Assembly: GCA_947588605.1 (NCBI GenBank)
Contig: CANPYK010000003.1
Coordinates: forward strand, 55,419 to 119,418
From: an uncultured Oscillospiraceae bacterium
GTDB lineage: Bacteria; Bacillota; Clostridia; Oscillospirales; Oscillospiraceae
Direction: 5' to 3'
Length of the DNA stretch: 64,000 bases
The translations under genes were made by a program, and so were the position numbers. Below are positions 54,591-62,892 of this stretch, in pieces; the stretch's first letter is position 1; each line of letters opens with the position of its first letter. The notes under the pieces are model-generated. The model saw only the letters and a list, made by a program, of their open reading frames with translations. It did no database searches and was not told the origin of the DNA.

Positions 54591-55367
54591 GATCGATGAA
54601 GGGGCGGGCGGGTTTGGAACCCGCCCCTACAGTTTTGAATTGCTTTCAATGAACGCCGTACGGGCCACTGCCCACAGCGGCCCGCGTTTCGATGGCCTCA
54701 AATGTCGGTTAAATGGGATAACCTTCCATATTCCCCGTAGGGGCGGGTTCTAAACCCGCCCGTGCCACGTGGCGGGAAAGAACAGGTCCGTTTTGCCGGG
54801 ACCGCACTGTCATCCCACGTTCGCTGCCCCCCTGCCCCCCTCCTACGAGGAGGGGGCGAAAAAGGTTGCGGCTTCGCCGCAGATTTGGATTTTCCCGCGC
54901 GGCGGGGACGGAGGACGGGGGCTCGAATCCCCCCTACCCCCCTTTCCCGGAAAGGGGGTCAAAAAGGTTTTGCGCCGCTTTGCGGCGCAATTTTATAAAA
55001 CGCGGCGCGAAGCGCCGCAACCTTATTCCCCGGACCCCTTTTTCGGAAAAAGGGGTGCCGCCGCAGCGGCGGGGTATTCGAGCCGGTTGAGCGTAACGGA
55101 CGCTTCCGATGAACGGATCATAGCACCACCCCGGCGCTTCACGCCACCCCGACCTGGGAGGGGCAAAAGAGATTGCGATTCTGACCGGTTCCGACAAATC
55201 GCACCCGCCCTCCGACACGTTAGCCCCTCCAACGGAGGGGACAGCCGCGAAGCGGCCGGGGTGGTGACGTGCGGCGGCGGGGGCGGGTGGGTGGGGAATA
55301 TAAAGAATGCGGCGAAGCCGCAAACCTTTTTCCTGCCGCCGCGAACTGGGAGGGGCAAGAGAGGGGG
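54591..55367. repeat. Intergenic palindrome island 6
   Basis: About 780 bp with no supported gene. Contents: GGGCGGGTT palindrome plus CTAC (54606-54630); GTAC plus GGGCCACTG/CAGCGGCCC (54658-54683); an inverted GGTTAAATGGGATAACCTTCC unit; GTAG plus GGGCGGGTT palindrome (54737-54761); inverted CCTCCTACGAGGAGG unit (54798-54863); CCCTTTCCCGGAAAGGG (54940-54958); long composite repeat (54965-55205); CCCCTCC/GGAGGGG (55222-55242); GCGGCGAAGCCGC hairpin (55308-55321). Confidence 0.75.
54965..55205 (+). repeat. Long composite repeat (240 bp), copy 2
   Basis: Matches 46640-46880 nearly end to end, including the central non-palindromic part. The flanks differ, which places the repeat ends within a few bases of these limits. 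Confidence 0.75.
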
Positions 55368-56138
55368 CTAGAGGCTCTTCTTGATCTGGTTGATGGCGTT
55401 CTTTTCTAAGCGGGACACCTGGGCCTGGCTGATGCCGACTTCGGCGGCGACCTGCATTTGGGTCTTGCCCTCGTAGAAGCGGAGGCTCAGGATGCGCTTT
55501 TCGCGGTCGGAGAGGCGGTCGATGGCCTCGCCCAGGGCGATCTGCTCCAGCCATGCCTCGTCGGTGTTCTTCGTGTCGCCGATCTGGTCCATGCCGCAGA
55601 CGGCGTCGCCGGACTCGGAGTAGATGGGCTCATAGAGGCTGACGGGGTCGGCTACGGCGTCCATGGCCACCACCACCTCCTCCCGCCGGAGGCCCAGGGC
55701 GGCGGCGATCTCCTCTACCGTGGGCTCCCTCTGGGTCTCCAGCATCAGCTTTTCCTTGGCCTGGAGGACCTTGTACGCCGTGTCCCGGATGCTCCGGCTG
55801 ACGCGCAGGGGGGAGTTGTCCCGCAGAAAGCGGCGGATCTCCCCGATGATCATGGGCACGCCGTAGGTGGAGAACATGACGCCCACGTCCAGGTTGAAGT
55901 TGTCGATGGCCTTGATGAGGCCGATACAGCCCACCTGGAAGATGTCGTCGGCGTTCTCGCCCCGGCCCATGAATTTCTGGATCACGGACAGTACGAGCCT
56001 TAGATTCCCCTGGATAAGCTCCTCCCGGGCGGCGCTGTCGCCCGCGCGGGCGCGGCGCAGAAGCGCCATGGTCTCCTCGTTTTTCAGCACCGGAAGCTTG
56101 GATGTGTTGATCCCGCAGATCTCGACCTTCCCCTGCAA
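55368..56138 (-). CDS. sigG: RNA polymerase sporulation sigma factor SigG
   Basis: Late forespore sigma factor. 256 residues; N-terminal VEICGINTSKLPVLKNEE is the sigma-G signature; region 2 is DDIFQVGCIGLIKAIDNFNL through YGVPMIIGEIRRFL; region 4 HTH is MQVAAEVGISQAQVSRLEKNAI. The start is TTG 56138, with AAGGAGG about 9 nt upstream and no nearby ATG. The usual spoIIGA-sigE genes are not beside it. It shows that the organism belongs to an endospore-forming lineage. Confidence 0.95.
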   Translation of the reverse strand: MQGKVEICGINTSKLPVLKNEETMALLRRARAGDSAAREELIQGNLRLVLSVIQKFMGRGENADDIFQVGCIGLIKAIDNFNLDVGVMFSTYGVPMIIGEIRRFLRDNSPLRVSRSIRDTAYKVLQAKEKLMLETQREPTVEEIAAALGLRREEVVVAMDAVADPVSLYEPIYSESGDAVCGMDQIGDTKNTDEAWLEQIALGEAIDRLSDREKRILSLRFYEGKTQMQVAAEVGISQAQVSRLEKNAINQIKKSL

Positions 56139-56175
56139 GAGGTCCCGCCTCCTTATGTTTTTTTCTGACGGGTGT

Positions 56176-56205
56176 TAGTATTTCCTGGGCGGGGAAATTT
56201 CATAC
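56176..56205 (-). promoter_or_regulatory. Candidate sigma-F/sigma-G-type promoter of sigG
   Basis: Minus strand GTATG (56205-56201), 18 nt, AATACTA (56182-56176). Each box has one mismatch to the sigma-G consensus (GMATR and CATNMTA). No good sigma-A promoter was seen. Autoregulation of sigG by forespore sigma factors is well known in Bacillus. Confidence 0.4.
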
Positions 56206-56294
56206 AGGGAGAAAATGCCGGGGTTTTCCGGCGGGAGCTCCAATTATGAACAGAAAAAAGCGGAAAAAGGCGGCGGAAATGTGCGGAATTGTTC

Positions 56295-56323
56295 TTGCGC
56301 TTTCGCGGGAGCGGTGCTAAAAT
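56295..56323 (+). promoter_or_regulatory. Probable sigma-A promoter of ilvE
   Basis: TTGCGC (56295-56300), 17 nt, TAAAAT (56318-56323). The leader of about 55 nt is too short for a T-box. Confidence 0.5.
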
Positions 56324-56385
56324 AAAGCGTATATTGATTTAGCGCAGTAAATCACGTTTATCATCATACAGAGGAGTGTCGCAAT

Positions 56386-57456
56386 ATGGAAAAGATCCGC
56401 GTCGAGCTGACGAAGAATCCCAAGGAGAAGCCCCATCTGGACCCGCTGCCCTTCGGGAAGTTCTTCTCCGACCACATGTTCCTGATGGACTACACCGAGG
56501 GCCGGGGCTGGCACGACCCGCGCATCGTGCCCTACGGGCCCTTCACGCTGGACCCCAGCTGCATGGTGTTCCACTACGCCCAGGAGATCTTCGAGGGGCT
56601 GAAGGCCTACAGGCGCGCCGACGGGTCCATTTGGCTCTTCCGGCCCGAGGAGAACTTCAAGCGCATGAACAACTCCGCCGTGCGCATGAGCATCCCGGAG
56701 ATCGACGTGGATTTCTGCGTGGAAGCCGTCCGGCAGCTGGTGGCGCTGGAAAAGGACTGGGTGCCCGATCAGAAGGGCGCCAGCCTCTACATCCGGCCCT
56801 TCATCATCGCCACGGACTGCACCGTGGGCGTCCACGCCAGCAAGACGTATATCTTCTGCATCATCCTGTCCCCCTCCGGCAACTACTATCCCGAGGGGCT
56901 TGACCCGGTGCACATCGCCATCGAGGACGAGGACGTCCGCGCCGTCCGGGGCGGCACGGGCTTTACCAAGTGCGGCGGCAACTACGCCGCCTCCATCCGC
57001 GCCGGCGAGCGCGCGGCGCAGAAGGGCTACTCCCAGGTGCTGTGGCTGGACGGCGTCCACCGCAAGTACATCGAGGAGGTGGGCTCCATGAACATCATGT
57101 TCAAGATCGACGGCAAGGTCGTCACCCCCATGCTCCAGGGCTCCGTCCTCCCCGGCATCACCCGCAAATCCATTCTGGAGGTGGCCCGGGATTGGGGCTA
57201 TGAGGTGGAGGAGCGGCTCATCTCCATCGACGAGGTGCTGGAGACCGCCCAGAGCGGCCGCATGGAGGAGATGTGGGGCACCGGCACCGCCGCGGTGGTG
57301 TCCCCCGTGGGCCACATCTACTACGAGGGCCGGGACCTGCCCATCGGCGACGGCGGCATCGGGGAGCTGACGCAGCGGTTCTACGACGAGCTCACCGGCA
57401 TCCAGTGGGGCACCAGGCCCGATACGCGGGGCTGGACACAGAAAGTGACGGACTGA
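56386..57456 (+). CDS. ilvE: Branched-chain amino acid aminotransferase
   Basis: PLP enzyme for the last step of Leu, Ile and Val synthesis (356 residues). The PLP lysine lies in GFTKCGGNYAASIRAG, matching the AKAGGNY site of E. coli IlvE. EIFEGLKAYR, YIRPF and GTGTAAVVSPVG are further family motifs. It is of the larger, eukaryote-like BCAT class common in Firmicutes. ATG 56386 has GAGGAG about 9 nt upstream. Copy C of the structured repeat starts at its stop codon. Confidence 0.95.
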   Translation: MEKIRVELTKNPKEKPHLDPLPFGKFFSDHMFLMDYTEGRGWHDPRIVPYGPFTLDPSCMVFHYAQEIFEGLKAYRRADGSIWLFRPEENFKRMNNSAVRMSIPEIDVDFCVEAVRQLVALEKDWVPDQKGASLYIRPFIIATDCTVGVHASKTYIFCIILSPSGNYYPEGLDPVHIAIEDEDVRAVRGGTGFTKCGGNYAASIRAGERAAQKGYSQVLWLDGVHRKYIEEVGSMNIMFKIDGKVVTPMLQGSVLPGITRKSILEVARDWGYEVEERLISIDEVLETAQSGRMEEMWGTGTAAVVSPVGHIYYEGRDLPIGDGGIGELTQRFYDELTGIQWGTRPDTRGWTQKVTD

Positions 57457-57621
57457 AAAGGCGCGGCGCGCCTTTCCAGTCAGGGGGAACGTGCGAAACT
57501 CCCTCGCTGAATTCCGCGGAATTCAGCGAGGGAGTTTCTGCTGTCACGCTGCGCGCGCCGCAAGCGGCACACTTGCGTGACAAAAGGTATTTTTTCCGAC
57601 GTACATGCCGCCGGAAAAAAT
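57453..57621 (+). repeat. Structured intergenic repeat, copy C
   Basis: Stem 1 (CTG, A-C mismatch, AAAGGCGC with GCGCCTTT, 57453-57479) overlaps the ilvE stop codon. Constant GGGGGAACGTGCG (57483-57495). Stem 2: perfect 19-bp arms (57496-57514 with 57519-57537), apex GAATTC-CGCG-GAATTC. Compared with copy B one arm has C to G and the opposite arm has the matching change. Stem 3 (57543-57581) equals that of copy A. Stem 4: 57589-57598 with 57612-57621. Confidence 0.82.
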
Positions 57622-57897
57622 GATCGATGAGGGGGGAGGTGCCGAGCGAAGCGAGGCGAAAGGGTTCCCCCGTCTTAGCCTTCCCCGCAGGGCGGGGAAG
57701 GTGGCGCCCGCAGGCGCCGGATGAGGTGGGAGGGTGCGTTCATCGGAACCGCTCAAAGCCCTTCGGCTCCCACCTCACCCCTGCCCCTCCCCGCCCTGCG
57801 GGGAGGGCTTTTCAAAAGGCTGCGGCTTCGCCGCAATTTTGATTTGCCCGCCGGGCACGGAATGGTCGAAAATTGTGGGGGGCTTTAGCAAAACACC
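57622..57897. repeat. Intergenic palindrome island 7
   Basis: No supported gene. It has a GGGAGGTGCCGAGCGAAGCGAGGC segment also seen in islands 1 and 4, a BIME-like unit (57676-57809), a GCGGCTTCGCCGC hairpin (57822-57834), then AT-richer sequence leading to the next promoter. Confidence 0.7.
57676..57809 (+). repeat. BIME-like 134-bp repeat, copy 3
   Basis: Nearly identical to 51456-51590; the few differences include paired changes in the terminal GGCGGGG palindromes (for example GCAAGGC against GCAGGGC). Confidence 0.78.
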
Positions 57898-57926
57898 TTG
57901 ATTTTTTGGTCGCACAGTGATACTAT
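57898..57926 (+). promoter_or_regulatory. Sigma-A promoter of the E2-like/acyl-ligase operon
   Basis: TTGATT (57898-57903), 17 nt, TACTAT (57921-57926). Confidence 0.68.
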
Positions 57927-57979
57927 ATAGGGGTAAAGAGACAGTTTTTTCCGCTTGGGCGGGATAGGGGAGAGGGAAA

Positions 57980-58861
57980 ATGGAAGAAAAGAAGACAAAG
58001 AGACGGTTGGGCGACCGGAAGGACGGGGCGTTGGTGCGGGATCTGGACGCGATGCACTTCGTGACGCCGCTTTTGTATCCCAACCGGTGCGACAACGAGG
58101 CGTACATCTCCGAGCGGGTGGACCTGACGGCCATCAACGCGTTTCTCGCCCGGAAGAACGCGGGGGAGACGGAGTTTCCCTATACCATGTTCCACGTGAT
58201 CCTGGCCGCGCTTGTGAAGACCATCACCCTGCGGCCCAAGCTCAACCGGTTCATCCAGAACAAGAATATGTATCAGCGCAACGAGGTCTCCGCGTCCTTC
58301 GTGGTGAAGAAGCAGTTTTCCGACAGGGGCGAGGAGGCGCTGGCGTTCATCCACGCCAAGGACGCCGACACCGTGGACACCATCCACGAGAACATCCGAG
58401 GCCAGGTGATGTTCTGCCGCTCGGAGCAGAAGGACCGGTCCACGGACTCCATGGAGTTTTTCACGAAGCTCCCGCGGTTCGTCTCCAAGACGGCGGTACA
58501 CTTCGTGACCTTCCTCGACCGGCACGGGTGGGTGCCCAACGTGCTCATCGCCACGGACCCCTACTACGCCAGCGTGGTCATCTCTAACCTCGGGTCCATC
58601 AAGCTCCACTCGGGGTATCACCACCTCACCAACTGGGGGACGTGCTCGCTTTTCTGCATCATCGGGGAGAAGGGCATGAACCCGGTGTACGCGCCGGACG
58701 GGAGCTTTGAGATGAAGGAGACGCTGGATCTGGGGCTCACCATCGACGAGCGTCTGGCGGACGGGTATTATTATTCCAAATCCGTGAGATTGTTAAAGCA
58801 CCTCCTGGAGCACCCGGAGCTGCTGGAAAAGCCTATGAACGAGGAGGTCGATTACGAATGA
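57980..58861 (+). CDS. 2-oxo-acid dehydrogenase E2/CAT-fold acyltransferase-like protein
   Basis: 293 residues with the chloramphenicol acetyltransferase/E2 catalytic fold (FPYTMFHVILAALVKTI, RGQVMFC, HHLTNWGTCSLFCIIGEK). There is no lipoyl or E3-binding domain. At the place of the catalytic HXXXDG motif it reads ERLADG, so the His is replaced by Glu and normal acyl transfer is doubtful. ATG 57980 follows AGGGGAGAGGG. It overlaps the acyl-CoA ligase gene by ATGA, so the two are co-translated and probably act together on an acyl group. The substrate is unknown. Confidence 0.78.
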   Translation: MEEKKTKRRLGDRKDGALVRDLDAMHFVTPLLYPNRCDNEAYISERVDLTAINAFLARKNAGETEFPYTMFHVILAALVKTITLRPKLNRFIQNKNMYQRNEVSASFVVKKQFSDRGEEALAFIHAKDADTVDTIHENIRGQVMFCRSEQKDRSTDSMEFFTKLPRFVSKTAVHFVTFLDRHGWVPNVLIATDPYYASVVISNLGSIKLHSGYHHLTNWGTCSLFCIIGEKGMNPVYAPDGSFEMKETLDLGLTIDERLADGYYYSKSVRLLKHLLEHPELLEKPMNEEVDYE

Positions 58862-60600
58862 GCGATACTGCCGTGAAGACCCCGTGGCTCCAAAGCCTGG
58901 GGGATATGCCCGCGCATCTTGAGTATTTCAAGGGGTCCCTCTATGAGATGGTGGCCGGCGTGGCGGAGAAGTACCCCGACTACGTGGCCTTCGACTTCAT
59001 GGGCCGGCCCACCACCTACCGGCGCATGATGGAGCATATCGACCAGTGCGCCAAGGCCCTGCGGACCATCGGCGTGCGGGAGGACGACCGGGTGACCATC
59101 GCCCTGCCCAACTGCCCCCAGGCCATTTATATGTTCTACGCCGTGAACCGCATCGGCGCCGTGGCCAACATGATCCACCCGCTCTCCTCGGAGAACGAGA
59201 TCGAATTTTACCTCAACGAGTCCAAGTCCGTCACCGTCATCACCCTGGACCAGTTCTACCACAAGATCGAGGCCATCCGGCAGAACACCTCCATCGTCAA
59301 CGTCATCATCGCCCGCATCCGCGACGAGCTGGCACAGCCCCTGAAGACCGGGTACATGCTCACCGAGGGGCGGAAGATCCAGAAGATCCCCGCCGACGCG
59401 CCGGTCATCATGTGGAACGAGTTTATGCGGCTGGGGAACGCGTGCTTTTGGAATTACAAGGTGAAGAAGACCGCCGACGACCCCGCCGTCATCCTCTATT
59501 CCGGCGGCACCACCGGCACCACCAAGGGTATTTTGCTCACAAATTACAACTTCAACGCCCTGGCCGCCCAGGTCATCGCGGTGAATCCCATGTTCCGCCC
59601 CGGGGACAAGATGCTGGCGGCCATGCCCGTCTTCCACGGCTTCGGCCTGGGGGTGTGCATCCACACCATGCTGGCCTCCGGCGGGCGGTGCCTCCTGGTT
59701 CCCCGCTTCACGCCCAAGAGCTACGGCAAGCTCATCGTCAAGGAGCGGTGCAACTTCATCGCCGGCGTGCCCACGCTCTTTGAGGCGCTTCTGCGCCTGC
59801 CCAGCATGGAGAAGGCGGATCTGAGCTCTTTGAAGGGCGTCTTCTCCGGCGGCGATTCGCTGTCCATCGAGCTTAAAAAGAAGATGGACAAGTTCCTCTA
59901 CGACCACCACTGCGCCATCCAGGTCCGGGAGGGCTACGGCACCACGGAGACGGTGACGGCCTGCTGCCTCACGCCGCCGCACATCTACAAGGAGGGGTCC
60001 ATCGGCCTGCCCTTCCCGGATACCTTCATCAAGATCGTCAAGCCCGGCACCGACGAGGAGGTCCCCTACGGGGAGGAGGGGGAGATCCTGCTCTCCGGCC
60101 CCACCGTCATGCGGGAGTATATCAAGCACCCGGAGGAGACGGCCCAGACCCTGCGCCGCCACGCCGACGGGCTCACCTGGGTCTACACCGGGGACCTGGG
60201 GACCATGGACGACGAGGGCTTCGTCTACTTCAAGGGCCGCGCCAAGCGGATGATCATCACCTCCGGCTACAACGTCTACCCGGCGCAGCTGGAGAACATC
60301 ATCGACGCCTGCGAGCCGGTGCAGATGAGCTGCGTCATCGGCGTCAAGGACCCCTACCGGATGCAAAGGGTCAAGGCGTTCGTCATGCTCAAACCCGGCG
60401 TAGCCAAGTCCGACGAGACGCGGGAGATCATCATGGCCCACTGCCGCAAGAACATCGCCAAGTACGCCATGCCCCGGGAGATCGAGTTCCGGGACGAGCT
60501 CCCCAAGACGCTGGTGGGCAAGGTGGCCTACCGCGTCCTGGAGGAGGAAGAGGCGGCCAGGGAACAGAAGGAACAGGAGCGGAAGCCCCAGGAAAGATAA
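58858..60600 (+). CDS. AMP-dependent acyl-CoA synthetase/ligase
   Basis: ANL-superfamily enzyme activating a carboxylic acid with ATP and then CoA (or a carrier). 580 residues. P-loop SGGTTGTTKG, A5 motif GYGTTETV, A7 YTGDLG, A8 GRAKRMIITSGYNVYP and the catalytic C-terminal Lys in TLVGKVAYR are all present, so it should be active. A charged tail ends the protein. ATG 58858 overlaps the E2-like stop. Medium- or long-chain fatty acid is the default guess; the pairing with an E2-like protein suggests a specialised acyl product. Confidence 0.88.
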   Translation: MSDTAVKTPWLQSLGDMPAHLEYFKGSLYEMVAGVAEKYPDYVAFDFMGRPTTYRRMMEHIDQCAKALRTIGVREDDRVTIALPNCPQAIYMFYAVNRIGAVANMIHPLSSENEIEFYLNESKSVTVITLDQFYHKIEAIRQNTSIVNVIIARIRDELAQPLKTGYMLTEGRKIQKIPADAPVIMWNEFMRLGNACFWNYKVKKTADDPAVILYSGGTTGTTKGILLTNYNFNALAAQVIAVNPMFRPGDKMLAAMPVFHGFGLGVCIHTMLASGGRCLLVPRFTPKSYGKLIVKERCNFIAGVPTLFEALLRLPSMEKADLSSLKGVFSGGDSLSIELKKKMDKFLYDHHCAIQVREGYGTTETVTACCLTPPHIYKEGSIGLPFPDTFIKIVKPGTDEEVPYGEEGEILLSGPTVMREYIKHPEETAQTLRRHADGLTWVYTGDLGTMDDEGFVYFKGRAKRMIITSGYNVYPAQLENIIDACEPVQMSCVIGVKDPYRMQRVKAFVMLKPGVAKSDETREIIMAHCRKNIAKYAMPREIEFRDELPKTLVGKVAYRVLEEEEAAREQKEQERKPQER

Positions 60601-60601
60601 G

Positions 60602-61738
60602 TTGAAATTTGTAACGCGGGAAGTGATCATTACGGATAGTCAGGAAACATTCCGTGGGGGTGAAAATTTTCCGGCAGGTGCAGATCTTCCTCAATATTCG
60701 GATATTCTCACAGAGTTAAGCACATTCGGCATAAGGACTTTTGAAGCTGTGCGGCTTATTGATTCCACGCATGACGGCTCAGATATTCGTCTGAACTATA
60801 TCATTGACCAAAAATGGGTACTCAGATTTTGCAACGCGCCGGGCATGACGGAAAAAAGAATGAACGATCTGCACAGGCTGATCGAACGTTATCGCGCTTC
60901 AGGCATCCAGTGCCCGCAATTTCTTGCCGATCCCAAGGGCAGATTTCTTCATCAATGGAAGCGGATGATTTGCTATCTGTCTGAGTATATTGACCGGCCG
61001 CTTGCGGGAGATGAAGATTTGGCGGACGGGGAACGGCTGGTTTATGAGGTTCTGGAAAGTGTGGCCGGATTTGCGGCAAAATACAGCGGCGTTGACTTGT
61101 CGGAAACGATGGGTATGTACAGCCTCTTTGATCTCAGTCCATTTGATATTCCAAACGGGATCGATGAAAAGGAGGAAAACTTTGATCAGCTGATCGCTTT
61201 ACTGCGGGCGGAAAAGGAAAACTGTCTCGCGGAAAAGCTCATCGAAAGGCATACGGATGTGCGCAAAAAGCTGAAAGCGATATACAAAAGCTTACCACGG
61301 TGTGTCTTCCAGGGAGATGAAAATTTCTCGAACGTTCTGATAGATGAAAACGAGCGCTTCATTGGGTTCATTGATTTCAATCTGGCGGGCACGGAGGTGA
61401 TCATCAATCAACTGGTGAATCTGGCTGGATTTGATTACGACGAAAAGCATACCGAACCGGAAGGCGCTCAGGCCCGTTTGACATACGCGGTCAACGATTT
61501 CAAGAAGCACATGACCCGAATGCTTCGCGTCTACCATGCCACAGAAAATGAAACGCGGGCAATGTGCTTGTATGGCTGGATCGTCATGGCGGCAAAATGG
61601 CCTTCCTTATGCTTTTTCCGCAAATGTATAAAAGGTGAGCTGAGAAACGAAATTCTCGAAATGCTCTCGCTGATCGCCGCGATCCCGGAAGCGCAATTCG
61701 TGCCTGATATGATTCCCGCAAACCTTGAAACGCTATAA
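60602..61738 (+). CDS. Aminoglycoside phosphotransferase/choline kinase-like protein, low GC
   Basis: 378 residues of the APH/CotS kinase-like fold. The catalytic loop reads VFQGDENFSNVLID, where HGD is usual, so His is Gln but Asp and Asn remain; the Mg-binding DFN follows in GFIDFNLAG. Substrate could be a small metabolite; antibiotic resistance is not implied. TTG 60602 is the apparent start, 1 bp after the ligase stop, with AGGAAAG upstream. Its base composition (near 48% GC by eye) and codons differ sharply from both neighbours, a sign of recent acquisition. Confidence 0.72.
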   Translation: MKFVTREVIITDSQETFRGGENFPAGADLPQYSDILTELSTFGIRTFEAVRLIDSTHDGSDIRLNYIIDQKWVLRFCNAPGMTEKRMNDLHRLIERYRASGIQCPQFLADPKGRFLHQWKRMICYLSEYIDRPLAGDEDLADGERLVYEVLESVAGFAAKYSGVDLSETMGMYSLFDLSPFDIPNGIDEKEENFDQLIALLRAEKENCLAEKLIERHTDVRKKLKAIYKSLPRCVFQGDENFSNVLIDENERFIGFIDFNLAGTEVIINQLVNLAGFDYDEKHTEPEGAQARLTYAVNDFKKHMTRMLRVYHATENETRAMCLYGWIVMAAKWPSLCFFRKCIKGELRNEILEMLSLIAAIPEAQFVPDMIPANLETL

Positions 61739-61816
61739 GCGCCCATATGGATACTCATGGAAGGCAAAAGGGAATTGGAAGAAAAATAAAACGGTCCATA
61801 GAAAGGGAGGATATTT

Positions 61817-62134
61817 ATGAGCAAACGTACCTATCAGCCCAAAAACGAGGATCTCTACAAGGCCATCGTCACCCTGCGCACGCCGGAGGAGGCACAGCTT
61901 TTCTTCGACGACCTGTGCAGTGTGTCGGAGCTGCGGGCCATGGAACAGCGCTACTACGTGGCGGAGCTTCTGAACCAGGGCCTCATCTACAACGACATCC
62001 TGGAGCGCACCGGCGCGTCCAGCGCCACCATCAGCCGCGTCAACCGCTCCCTCCGGTACGGCAACGACGGCTACGAGGTGGTCTTCCGGCGCCTGGCCGA
62101 GCAGGAGGGCGAGACGGAGGACCAGGGCGAGTGA
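61817..62134 (+). CDS. yerC: YerC/YecD family TrpR-like DNA-binding protein
   Basis: 105-residue TrpR-superfamily HTH protein. LYKAIVTLRTPEEAQLFFDDLCS and the HTH LIYNDILERTGASSATISRVNRSLRYG match YerC. The target genes are unknown. ATG 61817 follows AAAGGGAGG. Its stop overlaps the GTG of the next gene (GTGA), so they form one unit. Confidence 0.92.
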   Translation: MSKRTYQPKNEDLYKAIVTLRTPEEAQLFFDDLCSVSELRAMEQRYYVAELLNQGLIYNDILERTGASSATISRVNRSLRYGNDGYEVVFRRLAEQEGETEDQGE

Positions 62135-62877
62135 GCGCCTACGAATCCCTGGCGGCCTACTACGACAGCCTGACGGGCGACGTGCCCTACGGGAGATTCG
62201 CGGATTTTTACGAGCTTATCTTCCGACGGTACGCCGTCCGCCCCACGCTGGTGCTGGACCTGGCCTGCGGCACCGGGACGCTCACCTGGGAGCTGGCGCG
62301 GAGGGGCTATGAGATGATCGGCGTGGACGCCTCCCCGGATATGCTGGCGGAGGCCATGGAGAAGGGCGGGGAGGCGGACGCGCCCGTCGCCCCCATTTTC
62401 CTCAACCAGTCCATGGAGACGCTGGACCTCTACGGGACGGTGTCCGCGGCGGTGTGCTCTCTGGACGGGGTGAACTACCTGCCGCCGGAGAGCCTGGGGA
62501 CGGTTTTTGAGCGCCTTCGGCTTTTTGTGGAGCCGGGGGGACTTTTTATCTTTGACGTGAACACGCCCGAGAGGCTCCTGGCCCTGGACGGGCAGGTATT
62601 CCTGGACGAGACGGAGGACGTCTACTGCGTCTGGCGGGCCGAGCTTTCCGAGGACGGCGGGGCTTTGAGGTACGGGATGGACGTTTTCTCCCGGACGGAG
62701 GACGACCGCTGGGAGCGGTCCTTTGAGGAGCACACGGAGTATATCCACCCCGTAGAGCGCCTTATCGAGGAGCTCACCGCCCACGGCTTTGGGGAGATAC
62801 GCGTCTTCGGAGAGCTCCGGGACGAGCCGCCCCGGGCGGACGAGCAGCGGGTCTTCATCGCCGCGAAAAGAAATTGA
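62131..62877 (+). CDS. Class I SAM-dependent methyltransferase
   Basis: 248 residues, Rossmann methyltransferase. Motif I VLDLACGTGTLTWELARRG, acidic MIGVDASPDML and post-motif FIFDVNTPERL are clear. Resembles the YqeM/UbiE-like group common next to ribosome-related genes; the substrate is not predictable. GTG 62131 overlaps the yerC stop and has GGAGG about 10 nt upstream. The open frame upstream of it is non-coding. hslO follows 15 bp later. Confidence 0.88.
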   Translation: MSAYESLAAYYDSLTGDVPYGRFADFYELIFRRYAVRPTLVLDLACGTGTLTWELARRGYEMIGVDASPDMLAEAMEKGGEADAPVAPIFLNQSMETLDLYGTVSAAVCSLDGVNYLPPESLGTVFERLRLFVEPGGLFIFDVNTPERLLALDGQVFLDETEDVYCVWRAELSEDGGALRYGMDVFSRTEDDRWERSFEEHTEYIHPVERLIEELTAHGFGEIRVFGELRDEPPRADEQRVFIAAKRN

Positions 62878-62892
62878 TTTTTTGGAGGACCT

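Noticed and set aside
56324..56385. T-box or other amino acid leader before ilvE
   Set aside because: The leader is only about 55 nt, with no T-box consensus or terminator hairpin.
60602..61738. Aminoglycoside resistance gene
   Set aside because: Only the general kinase fold is visible, with an altered HGD motif; the fold is shared by many metabolic kinases, so resistance cannot be claimed.
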